Of a stretch of 64,000 nt of DNA, positions 43,517 through 52,417 are shown piece by piece. How positions within the stretch are numbered: the stretch's first letter is position 1; every line of letters begins with the position of its first letter. The stretch is from Sneathiella marina. GTDB taxonomy: Bacteria; Pseudomonadota; Alphaproteobacteria; Sneathiellales; Sneathiellaceae. The DNA is taken from positions 2,936,501 through 3,000,500 of the forward strand of contig NZ_CP098747.1 in NCBI RefSeq assembly GCF_023746535.1. The letters run 5' to 3'. The notes beneath the pieces are model-generated. The model was given only the letters and a program-made list of their open reading frames with translations, made no database searches and had not been told where the DNA came from. The translations under genes and the position numbers were made by a program.

Positions 43517-44695
43517 ATGTTCACCAAATTTTTCTTTACGCTCAAAGATGCTCAGATACCGGTTACGCTGCGCGAATATATTACGTTGATTGAAGCTTTA
43601 AAAGCGGGCTGTGCCGAATATTCTGTGAATGATTTTTACTATCTATCACGCACTACTTTAGTGAAAGATGAGAAGAACCTCGACAAGTTTGACCAGGTAT
43701 TTGGTCACTGCTTCAACGGGATTGAGTTTATCGCAGATGACCAAACGGTTGAAATTCCCGATGAGTGGCTCAAGAAATTGGCAGAGCTATCCCTCACCGA
43801 CGAGGAAAAAGCAGAAGTTGAAGCCATGGGCGGCTGGGAAAAACTTATGGAGACCCTCCAGGAACGATTGAAGGAGCAGGAAAAGCGACATCAAGGCGGC
43901 AATAAATGGATTGGAACTGCCGGCAAATCTCCGTTTGGGGCATATGGCTATAATCCAGAAGGAATCCGCATCGGCCAAAAGGAAAGCCGCAATCGTAAAG
44001 CCGTAAAAGTTTGGGATAAGCGGGAATATAAAAATCTTGATGACAGCATTGAGCTCGGCACCCGTAATATAAAGGTGGCCATGAAGCGACTCCGGCAATT
44101 TGCCCGCGAAGGAGCGGCAGATGAACTGGACCTGGATGATACCATTCGCTCAACAGCCCGTAATGCCGGATTTCTGGATTTAAAAATGCGCCCTGAACGC
44201 CATAATACGGTCAAGGTGCTTATCCTGTTTGATATTGGCGGCTCCATGGACGACCATATTAAAGCCTGTGAAGAGCTTTTCTCAGCCGCGCGCAGTGAAT
44301 TTAAGCATCTGGAATTCTATTATTTCCATAATTGCGTTTATGAAAAGCTGTGGAAAGAAAATAGCCGACGGCATTCAGCATTTATGCCTACATGGGACGT
44401 TCTTCATACCTATCCTGCCGATTATAAACTGATCATTGTAGGCGATGCGACCATGAGCCCTTATGAGATCGCCTATGCAGGGGGCAGTGTGGAGCACTGG
44501 AATGAGGAACCCGGTCAGGCCTGGATGGAACGGATGCTGAATATTTACCACAAAGCTGTTTGGCTCAATCCGGTTCCTGAAAAATATTGGGATTATACAC
44601 CCTCTGTTCAGATGATGAAGCAGTTGATGACGGATCGAATGTTCCCTCTTACCATTGGCGGCCTTGAAGGGGCGATGAAAGAGTTAAATCGGTAA
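43517..44695 (+). CDS. VWA domain protein, CoxE-like, partner of MoxR
   Basis: The 392-aa protein has a conserved N-terminal helical part (FTLKDAQIPVTLREYITLIE), a charged middle, and a C-terminal VWA domain. Its metal-binding site begins LILFDIGGSMDDH (D239-x-G-x-S243). A GGAG lies before the ATG. It works with the MoxR ATPase in the cytoplasm, as CoxE/CoxD do in CO dehydrogenase maturation, though no CO dehydrogenase is in the window. Confidence 0.9.
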   Translation: MFTKFFFTLKDAQIPVTLREYITLIEALKAGCAEYSVNDFYYLSRTTLVKDEKNLDKFDQVFGHCFNGIEFIADDQTVEIPDEWLKKLAELSLTDEEKAEVEAMGGWEKLMETLQERLKEQEKRHQGGNKWIGTAGKSPFGAYGYNPEGIRIGQKESRNRKAVKVWDKREYKNLDDSIELGTRNIKVAMKRLRQFAREGAADELDLDDTIRSTARNAGFLDLKMRPERHNTVKVLILFDIGGSMDDHIKACEELFSAARSEFKHLEFYYFHNCVYEKLWKENSRRHSAFMPTWDVLHTYPADYKLIIVGDATMSPYEIAYAGGSVEHWNEEPGQAWMERMLNIYHKAVWLNPVPEKYWDYTPSVQMMKQLMTDRMFPLTIGGLEGAMKELNR

Positions 44696-44707
44696 CTCTC
44701 GTGCCTG

Positions 44708-45487
44708 TCACGGGCTAACCGAATAGACCATCCATTTTCCGCCGAATGGAGACGATATTTTTTGGAATTTATCGTTTTCGTCCAGGACCACATGATGCAT
44801 GGGATTATTGTAAAGGAAATATATAGGCTCTTGGACCCCTACCAAATCATGCGTAATTCTCTCCGCAACCGCCCTTAATATGTTCGCATCAAAAGAATTG
44901 TAAAGATATATGATATGCGGCTCTGGGGCGAGTTGATAAGTCGCAGCATCGCCATGTACGGAATTAAGCGCCTCGGCTGCGACACTGTTCCTGCGCTTCA
45001 TTTCCAGTATGTTTTTTGTCGCAACCTCGTGGAGCATCAGACTATGCTCAACACCCACGACAGACTTAAAAGGATAAGCCACAGCGGCAGCCAGAATTGC
45101 CCCTTTTCCAGACCCGTAATCAAGAAAATGATACTTTTTATAGGGAATTTTTAACCTCTCAACAACATCTCTGAATTCATACTCAGACGCCGCTTCGTAC
45201 CGTGTCGCTGCTCTTTGTTTTTCTTCCGGCAAATCAAGATTTTGAACTTCAACAATCCCGCCTGTGTCCAGCCAAGTATATTCGCTGCCTTGTTCCTGGA
45301 ACATGAATTTTTGCATAACCGGGAGTTGGAGTTTGGAAGCAAACCTAGCCATGATACCTAGTATTGTCGGGACAAAACCTCGATACTTGAAATTGACGAA
45401 AACCGTTCGCGCGGTCCGTAAAAACTGATTATGTTCAACTTCAAAGCCGGGAATCCGGGCGGTCCGGGTAAAGAAATAACGTACCAA
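44708..45487 (-). CDS. class I SAM-dependent methyltransferase-like protein
   Basis: The 259-aa protein has SAM motif I in YHFLDYGSGKGAILAAAVAY followed by VVGVEHSLMLHEVA. The late motif IIYLYNSFDANIL takes the place of the catalytic loop. The N-terminal 110 residues contain no known domain. TTG at 45487 is the likely start. It is convergent with the MoxR/VWA pair (12 bases between). The acceptor is not known. Confidence 0.75.
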   Translation of the reverse strand: MVRYFFTRTARIPGFEVEHNQFLRTARTVFVNFKYRGFVPTILGIMARFASKLQLPVMQKFMFQEQGSEYTWLDTGGIVEVQNLDLPEEKQRAATRYEAASEYEFRDVVERLKIPYKKYHFLDYGSGKGAILAAAVAYPFKSVVGVEHSLMLHEVATKNILEMKRRNSVAAEALNSVHGDAATYQLAPEPHIIYLYNSFDANILRAVAERITHDLVGVQEPIYFLYNNPMHHVVLDENDKFQKISSPFGGKWMVYSVSP

Positions 45488-45598
45488 CTGATTACTCCAC
45501 TAATTGCCGTCAACAACAAGCAAACATCACGTATGCGCAAAAGATTTGCAGTCGTCAGATTATATATTCACACTTATAACGAATTTCTTAATTTGTAT

Positions 45599-46153
45599 TT
45601 ACGTCATATCATCTTCGACAAATTGTATAGAGTTTATTAGGGGTTCCATTCTGACCAAGGCAAGTTTCTGTAGCGCTAATGACACAGTCAGGTAGTAAAT
45701 AGGTGCGTGAATAGTTGCTTCTATTTCGCTATTTTGGATGAGATAAATGCCTATTAAGACTGATCCGAATACTAAATACCAAAGCCGCCCATACCGACGG
45801 AGGCGTTGGGCTTTATGGGGAAATCTTTCACTTTGCAACTCATGCTTATACCAAATCTCGAAGGCGCTTGAGAGCGTGATGATCGGTACAACTATTGTGG
45901 TTACAAGAATAAGCATTGCAATGGCTGCCTGCCCGGTTTTGAACAGCGCTACCATACCATCAATCAGAGAGTAAGAGCCGTTCAAACTGTGAAAATTCTG
46001 CACAGTGACGATGGATTGAGACAGCGCGATACCCAACAACGCTGCTGACACGAGCAACCCTACGCCTATGTACCGGTCCCGGCCCTTGGCAAACTTTGAG
46101 ATTGTCTGTCTATCCGGTCGGCCGACCAATAAATTTTTCAGTGACCAGTGCAT
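45599..46153 (-). CDS. PqiA-like integral membrane protein
   Basis: The 184-aa protein has four hydrophobic segments. The pattern of a polar loop (SLNGSYSLIDGMVALFKTGQ), a helix ending in TTIVVPIITLSSAFEIWY, and a basic tail before the next helix resembles a single PqiA domain, a membrane partner in lipid transport. It has no PqiB or MCE partner nearby. The call is by pattern only. Confidence 0.5.
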   Translation of the reverse strand: MHWSLKNLLVGRPDRQTISKFAKGRDRYIGVGLLVSAALLGIALSQSIVTVQNFHSLNGSYSLIDGMVALFKTGQAAIAMLILVTTIVVPIITLSSAFEIWYKHELQSERFPHKAQRLRRYGRLWYLVFGSVLIGIYLIQNSEIEATIHAPIYYLTVSLALQKLALVRMEPLINSIQFVEDDMT

Positions 46154-46199
46154 CGATATGTATCCGACCTTTCCCTCTTCACATCTGACTATATCTATT

Positions 46200-46216
46200 T
46201 TACCGCTTAACGGTAA
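46200..46216. repeat. inverted repeat upstream of the PqiA-like gene
   Basis: TTACCG-CTTAA-CGGTAA is a perfect 6-bp inverted repeat, 47 bases before the start of the PqiA-like gene. It may be an operator. Confidence 0.4.
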
Positions 46217-46326
46217 TCCTGTTCGAACAATATTCTGAATTTTCGAACATTTTGTCGTTATTTCTACAATTTGCTATGATACTAATTCAAACATTAAAAT
46301 AGAACTTTTTCTATTAGTGACTATAT

Positions 46327-46359
46327 TCATCCTTCGGCGTAGCGAAACCAGTCGAAGGA
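46327..46359. repeat. REP-like intergenic element, copy 1
   Basis: The element has inverted ends TCCTTCG (46330-46336) and CGAAGGA (46353-46359). On the minus strand it reads TTCGCTACGCCGAAGGATGA. It shares TTCGCTACGC and GGATGAA with the element near 47211, in opposite orientation, and lies just before the oxygenase gene. Confidence 0.5.
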
Positions 46360-46391
46360 CTCTCGTTTTCAACAAAAAAGAGTGTGAAATT

Positions 46392-47054
46392 ATGGCATAT
46401 TCTCTTGTAGATTGTAAAAATGCGTTTACTGATAGTTTAATTCGTAGTCAGAAAATTGACGATCCTTATCCTCTTTGGCAGATTGATAATGTGTTCCCTA
46501 CCGAAGCAGTAGATGAATTACTGGATATAAAGACGAAACTCACAACTATGGAATATGCATTAGGTCGACGTGAGGAAAATAATGATAAACGAGGTTATTT
46601 TGACGTGGACCGGCGAAGAAATGTTCCCGCCTGCGACACCATTTCAAATCTTTTTCAAGATGCCGATACGGTACAGGCGATTGAAGAAAAATTCAGTATT
46701 GATCTCGCCGGAACATATTTGAGGATCGAGTTTTCTCAAGATAGTGACGGTTTTTGGCTGGAACCACATACGGATCTCGGTGTTAAAAAATTCACGATGT
46801 TATTGGGCCTGTCCAACGATGAGGAAGCACATTCCTGGGGCTCTTCTATTTACCGTGATAAAGATACGTTCCATCATAATACGCCATATAAAAGCAATCG
46901 GGCTTTTGTTTTTGTCCCGTCTGATAATACTTGGCATGGATTTAATGCGCGGACCATAAACGGTGTTCGAAAAGGGCTGATTATCAACTACGTCACCGAA
47001 GAATGGCGGGCACGTCACGAACTCTCTTTTCCGAGCAATCCAATTAAAAAATAA
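46392..47054 (+). CDS. 2OG-Fe(II) oxygenase superfamily protein
   Basis: The 220-aa protein contains EPHTDLG with H126 and D128, a distal histidine H182 in NTWHGFNAR and the 2-oxoglutarate arginine R193 in NGVRKGLIINYV. This completes the H-x-D...H facial triad. The N-terminal part (YPLWQIDNVFPTEAVDELLD) resembles other family members found in sugar or peptide modification loci. No clean ribosome site precedes the ATG. It lies between two REP-like elements, is more AT-rich than neighbours, and may be acquired. Confidence 0.72.
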   Translation: MAYSLVDCKNAFTDSLIRSQKIDDPYPLWQIDNVFPTEAVDELLDIKTKLTTMEYALGRREENNDKRGYFDVDRRRNVPACDTISNLFQDADTVQAIEEKFSIDLAGTYLRIEFSQDSDGFWLEPHTDLGVKKFTMLLGLSNDEEAHSWGSSIYRDKDTFHHNTPYKSNRAFVFVPSDNTWHGFNARTINGVRKGLIINYVTEEWRARHELSFPSNPIKK

Positions 47055-47210
47055 AAGGTTCGCTTGGTCTCAGAAATCCAGCTTATTGGTTTGTTTACAT
47101 AAGAATTCAGCCCTTGCAACAATGTTAATCGAGCCTTCGTTTTTATCAAGAATATCAAAAAGATTACTATCGCTATCAATTCCCTTCTTCATCACCGCGT
47201 GAATTATGGT

Positions 47211-47265
47211 CCCTTCGCTACGCGTGCTCGCTAGCGTTGTCAGGTGAGGATGAACATGAGCGAAG
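47211..47265. repeat. REP-like intergenic element, copy 2
   Basis: The 276-bp gap after the oxygenase gene holds CTTCGCT (47213-47219) and AGCGAAG (47259-47265) as inverted ends, an inner perfect palindrome CGCTAGCG (47229-47236), and the words TTCGCTACGC and GGATGAA shared with copy 1. Such elements are usual in alphaproteobacterial intergenic DNA. Confidence 0.5.
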
Positions 47266-47330
47266 CCGTCTGGATAGACTGAGATGCGAAACCTGAATCG
47301 GCAAAATCATTTTTTACGATGTCTTCAGTG

Positions 47331-48674
47331 TCACTCTTGACGCTTCAGACTAGAGGAAATCTCCTCAAGACTTTTACCCTTGGTTTCAGGAACGCGGAAG
47401 AAAACCGCAATAAAAGCAAATGCAGCGATGGCTGCATAGCTCCAAAAAGTTAAAGCAGGCCCCAATCTTTCCATTATGCTCAAAAAACTAAATGTAACCA
47501 ACATAAAGGACGACCAAATAGCCATAGTCGTGACACTCATGGCGGGCCCTCTTACATGTTGAGGGAAAAGCTCCGCAATCAGAAGAAAGGTTACGCTAGC
47601 AGGGCCAGCTGCCCATGCTCCGGCAAGCAGCATTACACCCCCTACTGCCATCCACTTGATCAGCAGGGTTTCTCCCCCGGTTGCAAAAGCCAGCCCCAAT
47701 GGAACTAATCCGGCTACCATCCCAGCATATCCCCAAAGGAGAAGCGGACGGCGACCAACCTTATCAACGAGCAGCATCGAGACAAACTGACCTATGAACA
47801 GAGCTACGCCAATTCCAACACCCGCCAGTATTTCTAAAGACACAGATTCCATACCCGCAAACCCAAAAATCGTCGGTCCATAAAAGAAAGCAATGCTTAT
47901 GCCTGTCACCCGTTGGAAAATACCTATTCCAAGGCCGATGACCAGTATGGGCCTGACATCATTTCCAAGAAGCCCTGCCCAGCCCCCCGCTTGGGGTGAA
48001 ACACCAGCTTGAATTCTGCCCAACTCCCCGCCAACATTATCAGTAGCGCGAAGTCGTTCCAAAGCGTCGCGGGCTTGATCAGGACGATTATTACATATAC
48101 ACCAGCGCGGCGTTTCCGGAAGCATCCAGACTCCGGCAGCAAAAGGTATCGCTATAAAAGCTGGAAAACCAAGCATCCATCGCCAGTTCCCTGTGGTATC
48201 AAATGCAAGTTCGACCAGATATCCACAGATGACGCCCCCCATATTTGCTAACATGTAGATGCCGATCAATTTACCGCGAAGATGGTCTGGAGAAATTTCC
48301 GCCAAATATAGTGTCCCAACTACAGAAACCATCCCGATAGCAATACCCACGACGCCCCGAGCAATCGCAATTGAAGACAAATTAGGTGCCAGTGCGGAGG
48401 CCAGGATTCCCAAAAAGAAGATAATAGCGATAATAAATAGAACCTGACGACGACCAAATCGGTCAGCAAGCGGCCCGCCTAACGCGGCCCCAATTAGGGC
48501 GCCAAACAATAAAATGCCGATAATCATTTCTTCTTGAAAAGGTGAGAGTGAAAACTCGATTTTAATGAACAAAATTGCTCCCGCAATTACCGTCGAGTTA
48601 TACCCGAAGAGCAAACCACTGAGGGCAATGACACAGGTGGTAAAATAGATAAATCCAGTTGTTCGCTTCTTCAT
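47331..48674 (-). CDS. MFS transporter, sugar porter family
   Basis: The 447-aa protein has 12 hydrophobic segments and strong sugar-porter signatures: GGPLADRFGRRQVLFI after helix 2, RGVVGIAIGMVSVVGTLYLAEISP, LVDKVGRRPLLLWG, and the C-terminal PETKGKSLEEI. It imports a sugar or polyol with protons. It lies downstream of the nitrilase, membrane protein and GntR genes on the same strand (89 bases from the nitrilase stop) and may be part of their unit. Confidence 0.88.
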   Translation of the reverse strand: MKKRTTGFIYFTTCVIALSGLLFGYNSTVIAGAILFIKIEFSLSPFQEEMIIGILLFGALIGAALGGPLADRFGRRQVLFIIAIIFFLGILASALAPNLSSIAIARGVVGIAIGMVSVVGTLYLAEISPDHLRGKLIGIYMLANMGGVICGYLVELAFDTTGNWRWMLGFPAFIAIPFAAGVWMLPETPRWCICNNRPDQARDALERLRATDNVGGELGRIQAGVSPQAGGWAGLLGNDVRPILVIGLGIGIFQRVTGISIAFFYGPTIFGFAGMESVSLEILAGVGIGVALFIGQFVSMLLVDKVGRRPLLLWGYAGMVAGLVPLGLAFATGGETLLIKWMAVGGVMLLAGAWAAGPASVTFLLIAELFPQHVRGPAMSVTTMAIWSSFMLVTFSFLSIMERLGPALTFWSYAAIAAFAFIAVFFRVPETKGKSLEEISSSLKRQE

Positions 48675-48763
48675 GACGCTCTTATCTCAGTACTGATACC
48701 AGTTTCGATAGTCATTATATCCGAACAGAGAGGAAAAGCATCAATACAATACGCCTGCCACTA

Positions 48764-50662
48764 TTACCTCCAGCAAGAAACAAAATAATCAGTACTTTCC
48801 TGCCATCTCTGAAAACATTTTTGAGTAGGGTTCAATACTAGTGGAATATAGAGCTCAGGTCTTCGGCCATCGATGATAAACTGCTGGCTTGTCCACCATG
48901 TCTTCGGAGCGATTGTCTGGAAATTGACAGCCAACACTTCTTCTTGATCACGTGACGCCACAACTGGAGGATAATATCCGTTCGTAGGATCAAGGGAATA
49001 AAGCCCGCTGCTTCCGAGAAATTCCTGATCCGTTTTCACAAAGTTCGCCGCCATCAAATAAGCTTGCGCATTTTTAGCGGTCGCATACCAGATTACATTT
49101 GTATTAGAGGGGTATTTACGGGTCAGGAATCCTTTGTCGAGTTCATCGGCTATCCCATATTGACCAGTCCAGGAAACCGGTACGACAATCATATCTGCCC
49201 TCCTGACGCTAAGAACATCAGCGGCCTCCGGATACAACACCTCATCACCAATCAATAGACCAATGCGACCTATTTTCGTGTCAATTACCGGGATATCATT
49301 CCCGGCTGTGAGCCATTTTTTTTCTTTTGTATTCAGGTGCGTTTTACGATACTCGCCGACAATTTTACCCTGAGGACCGAGTATGCGGGCGGTTTTATAA
49401 TATTTCTCACTGTCTTTAGTGACTGTGCTATAGACCAGATAACTGTCATGTCGATTAGCCAGAACACTGAAGTATGCATTTATTTCATCGGCTGAGTTAG
49501 CCAGCTCTTTGGCTTTTTCAGTCGATAATGGTGGACCCGTTAAAGAATATTCCGGGAACACAATCAAATTGGTGACAAGCGAGACATTCTCTTCCAGCAA
49601 AGTGTTTACTTTAGATTTATTGGCGGCCATATCATTGGCCTGTGGCGTATATTGCACCAAAAGTGCGTTGACATCATGAGATAGCCGCGACGCCATCATT
49701 GGTCTTGGTGACATGTTCAGGGTTATATCACCATAGAGTTCAGGCCGACGGTATTTTAACAATTCCTTGGCTGAGTTTTCATAAAGAGATCGATCAATAT
49801 TGCCATATAATATTGTTGGATCTGCGTCGTTTGAAGCTTGCCCCTTTTGCGTACTCACGGCTGCTTGCGCGATGTTTTTTCCGAGAGGGTCCCAAATGGA
49901 GGCGCCGCCTAGATAATGCACACCGATCCCAAGTGCATCATTTTTTTCAATATTGGTCCGGTTAGTTGCAACAACAAACAGACCGTTCTGTAATGCTTGC
50001 TGCTGTACATCTGAGATTGAAATGTGAACGCCGGCCATATCAGGATCGGGGTTTAACATTCGACCTGAACTTGCAATGAACGCGAGAAGGTTTGCACCTT
50101 TTAGCGATGCAAGGCGCGTCGATTGGTAGAAATAATCATCGTAACAAATGATAATTGATATTTTACCAAGCTCGGTGTCAAAAACGGGTATTCCCAGATT
50201 TCCCTGAGCGGCCCATCCACTTTCCAACAAGAAGAGGTTGTTTTTTCGATACTTCCCGACCAGCCCGTCTGGTCCGACCAGGAAGGCAGCATTGTAGTAC
50301 ATCCCGGTAGCATCATCGACTTCCGGCATTCCCGCAACAATATATACCGCGTATTTCTTGGCAAGCTCTTCAAAATAAGAGGTTGTTTTTCCAGGGATTG
50401 TATCAACGAATGGAGCAATTTCAGATCGCGATCCATACAAGTAACCTGTTGTGCTCATTTCCGGAAAAAGAATAAGTTTGGCTTCACTTTCTGCGGCCTG
50501 CTTGACCAACGCTTCCATCGCCGGAAAATTTTGCTCGCGCTGTTTAAAAACGGGGTTGAATTCAATGGCTGCCACCTTAAAGGAAGGCTTCTCTGATGCA
50601 GAGGCAGGGAAAAACATACATAGAGTCAGAAGGATATAAGCACTCGCCAAGATCTTCATCAT
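48764..50662 (-). CDS. exported tandem nitrilase-superfamily protein (second domain lacks catalytic Cys)
   Basis: The 632-aa protein has a signal peptide (MMKILASAYILLTLCMFFPA) and two complete carbon-nitrogen hydrolase domains. The first has the full triad E68 (LILFPEMS), K140 (GKYRKNN) and C173 (IIICYDDY). The second has E371 (LIVFPEYS) and K440 (GEYRKTH), but glycine 472 stands where the cysteine belongs (LLIGDEVLYPE). Both end with RRPELY, which shows an internal duplication. Domain 1 should hydrolyse an amide or nitrile in the periplasm; domain 2 is likely structural or ligand-binding. Single-domain enzymes have about 270-350 aa. It is in a GntR-headed gene group. Confidence 0.85.
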   Translation of the reverse strand: MMKILASAYILLTLCMFFPASASEKPSFKVAAIEFNPVFKQREQNFPAMEALVKQAAESEAKLILFPEMSTTGYLYGSRSEIAPFVDTIPGKTTSYFEELAKKYAVYIVAGMPEVDDATGMYYNAAFLVGPDGLVGKYRKNNLFLLESGWAAQGNLGIPVFDTELGKISIIICYDDYFYQSTRLASLKGANLLAFIASSGRMLNPDPDMAGVHISISDVQQQALQNGLFVVATNRTNIEKNDALGIGVHYLGGASIWDPLGKNIAQAAVSTQKGQASNDADPTILYGNIDRSLYENSAKELLKYRRPELYGDITLNMSPRPMMASRLSHDVNALLVQYTPQANDMAANKSKVNTLLEENVSLVTNLIVFPEYSLTGPPLSTEKAKELANSADEINAYFSVLANRHDSYLVYSTVTKDSEKYYKTARILGPQGKIVGEYRKTHLNTKEKKWLTAGNDIPVIDTKIGRIGLLIGDEVLYPEAADVLSVRRADMIVVPVSWTGQYGIADELDKGFLTRKYPSNTNVIWYATAKNAQAYLMAANFVKTDQEFLGSSGLYSLDPTNGYYPPVVASRDQEEVLAVNFQTIAPKTWWTSQQFIIDGRRPELYIPLVLNPTQKCFQRWQESTDYFVSCWR

Positions 50663-50704
50663 AAAATCCTTTTTTATTGAGATGGTTCAATAACAGAATA
50701 AATA

Positions 50705-51499
50705 CTAAGTACCTTTGATGCTTTTCCACATTACCGCCGCCGCGGCAGCTAAATATATTGTTGAAAGAGCAATAGACGCGAGCATGCCCCAATAAACACC
50801 TAAAGGAACAAGCAAATAGCTCGCGGCTAAAGCGCAAATAATCAAACTACCAATACCGTATGGAAAACCTTTGATAATGCCATGGGCTTCTTCCTTCGAA
50901 TAAGTCACATGAACGATTAGCAACACTGGATAGAGCGTAATGGGAAACCCTGAAAGCAGGCCTGCCCATTTTTCCCCGATCACATTTGCCAATCCTGTAA
51001 TAATGAGAAGAATGGCCGTCGCAACAGCTGCGCGAATGACCAGCATGGTTGGTGTAACCTTTACCTCCTTGCGGCTTCCGGCATCATTTTTGCCAATATC
51101 CCGAAACAGGAATATTGCAATACCGGTAATTGTCACTGTTACAGCTGTCAATATCCACCTGTTCTGAGGCAACAGCCCCAGCGCCGCAGCAACAAGAAGA
51201 AAGACAGTTATTGAAATTACTGATGTCAAAACAGCATTCCAGGCCCCCAATAAACTGGAAAATTTCCAATAGACATAACAGAAGACAAGCGATGCTCCGA
51301 GCCCGCCAAGTGCGGAAAGTGACGCAGAGGACGCGAATTCCGGGCCTTGCTCAACGCCCATAAAAAACAGGCTGACCGCTATGCCAAGTGGAAGGCCTGC
51401 AAAGATACCCGCGATGCGAGGCCCAACACGCTCACTTAACCAGGAGAGACCGAGCACGATTGCTGACGTCACAACGATCTTTATAAAAATCATCATCAT
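50705..51499 (-). CDS. integral membrane protein with internal duplication
   Basis: The 264-aa protein has eight or so hydrophobic segments. Two halves share a pattern: VGPRIAGIFAGLPLGIAVSL in the first and IGEKWAGLLSGFPITLYPVL in the second, each G-x-x-x-AG-x-x-x-G-x-P. This shows an old tandem duplication, as in many small transporters. I do not recognise the family. It is 42 bases before the nitrilase gene and 30 after the GntR gene on the same strand, so a transport role for the nitrilase pathway is plausible. Confidence 0.6.
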   Translation of the reverse strand: MMMIFIKIVVTSAIVLGLSWLSERVGPRIAGIFAGLPLGIAVSLFFMGVEQGPEFASSASLSALGGLGASLVFCYVYWKFSSLLGAWNAVLTSVISITVFLLVAAALGLLPQNRWILTAVTVTITGIAIFLFRDIGKNDAGSRKEVKVTPTMLVIRAAVATAILLIITGLANVIGEKWAGLLSGFPITLYPVLLIVHVTYSKEEAHGIIKGFPYGIGSLIICALAASYLLVPLGVYWGMLASIALSTIYLAAAAAVMWKSIKGT

Positions 51500-51529
51500 T
51501 GTTCAGCACCTGCTATTGAGTAGAATGGA

Positions 51530-52249
51530 CTAATTATTTACCGCTTCCTCCATTACATTGGCCCAAACAGGCTCCATATGCCGACGCAAAATTGCTGAAA
51601 GCGCATCTCCATTACGCTCTTGCAAAACTGCGATAATTTTCTCATGTTCACTAATGGAACGTCCCCATTCTGTGTTTTTGAGATTATTTCTATACCGAGC
51701 CCTGTAGACCTGCAGATTGAGGCGCGTGTGATTTTCGATCAGTGCACTATTCTGACTTAGGCGAACGATACCTGAGTGAATATCCTGATTCAGTTTAAAA
51801 TATTGAAGACGGTTATTGCGCTTTTGGGCAGCAAGCATTTCATAATGCAATGCGGTTATTTCATCGACATCAAGCTTTGTTGCAAATTTAACGGCCAACT
51901 CACCGGCAAATGCCTCCAAGACACTCAATAAAATCAACTTGTCCCGTGTCTCTTCAGGCGTAGGATTTGCAACAATGGCACCACGATTTGGGATCAACTC
52001 CACAAGGCCTTCTGCCGCAAGAATTTTAAGCCCTTCGCGAAGGGGCGTTCGGGAGACATTCAAAGCCTCCGAAACAATGCGTTCCCGGATCGGTTCACCC
52101 TGCTTAAGTTCATCTTGAACAATCATATCACGCATAAGGCTGGCAACCTGATGCACCAATGGAAGCGTGATAACTGCGCCAGCATTTGAAGCTTGTTCAT
52201 TATTGGTGAATTCTTCGGAAGATTCTTGTGCTGTCGGTTCATCGGCCAT
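51530..52249 (-). CDS. GntR family regulator, FCD subfamily
   Basis: The 239-aa protein has an N-terminal extension of about 25 acidic and polar residues, then the winged helix (MRDMIVQDELKQGEPIRERI, ALNVSRTPLREGLKILAAEG) and an FCD domain with the metal-binding histidine region (KLNQDIHSGIVRLSQN). It is the first gene of a minus-strand group with the membrane protein, tandem nitrilase and MFS genes. Two candidate operators lie upstream. It most likely represses its own operon until a ligand binds. Confidence 0.87.
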   Translation of the reverse strand: MADEPTAQESSEEFTNNEQASNAGAVITLPLVHQVASLMRDMIVQDELKQGEPIRERIVSEALNVSRTPLREGLKILAAEGLVELIPNRGAIVANPTPEETRDKLILLSVLEAFAGELAVKFATKLDVDEITALHYEMLAAQKRNNRLQYFKLNQDIHSGIVRLSQNSALIENHTRLNLQVYRARYRNNLKNTEWGRSISEHEKIIAVLQERNGDALSAILRRHMEPVWANVMEEAVNN

Positions 52250-52291
52250 GATTTCTTAGTATCATCTGTATTAAGCTGGCGTCAATATTTT

Positions 52292-52299
52292 TGCATACA
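52292..52299. promoter_or_regulatory. GntR operator-like site, imperfect (TGCATACA)
   Basis: TGCATACA differs in one base from the perfect palindrome at 52408-52415. It lies 43 bases before the GntR start, suitable for autorepression. Confidence 0.4.
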
Positions 52300-52405
52300 A
52301 TCAGGATGGTAAGGAGCTAACACACAGTATTTTTAGCCTAAATTCATATAAGTATATAAAAAGAAGTGAAAAAACCGTACGCACTCCCTGCTGAAGAGTT
52401 TAAAT

Positions 52406-52417
52406 TTTGTATACAAA
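52406..52417. promoter_or_regulatory. GntR operator (TTTGTATACAAA)
   Basis: A perfect 12-bp palindrome TTTGTATACAAA in AT-rich DNA, 157 bases before the GntR start. Its core TGTATACA is the same as in the TRAP/GntR control region at 18 kb, as expected for related FCD regulators. Confidence 0.6.
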
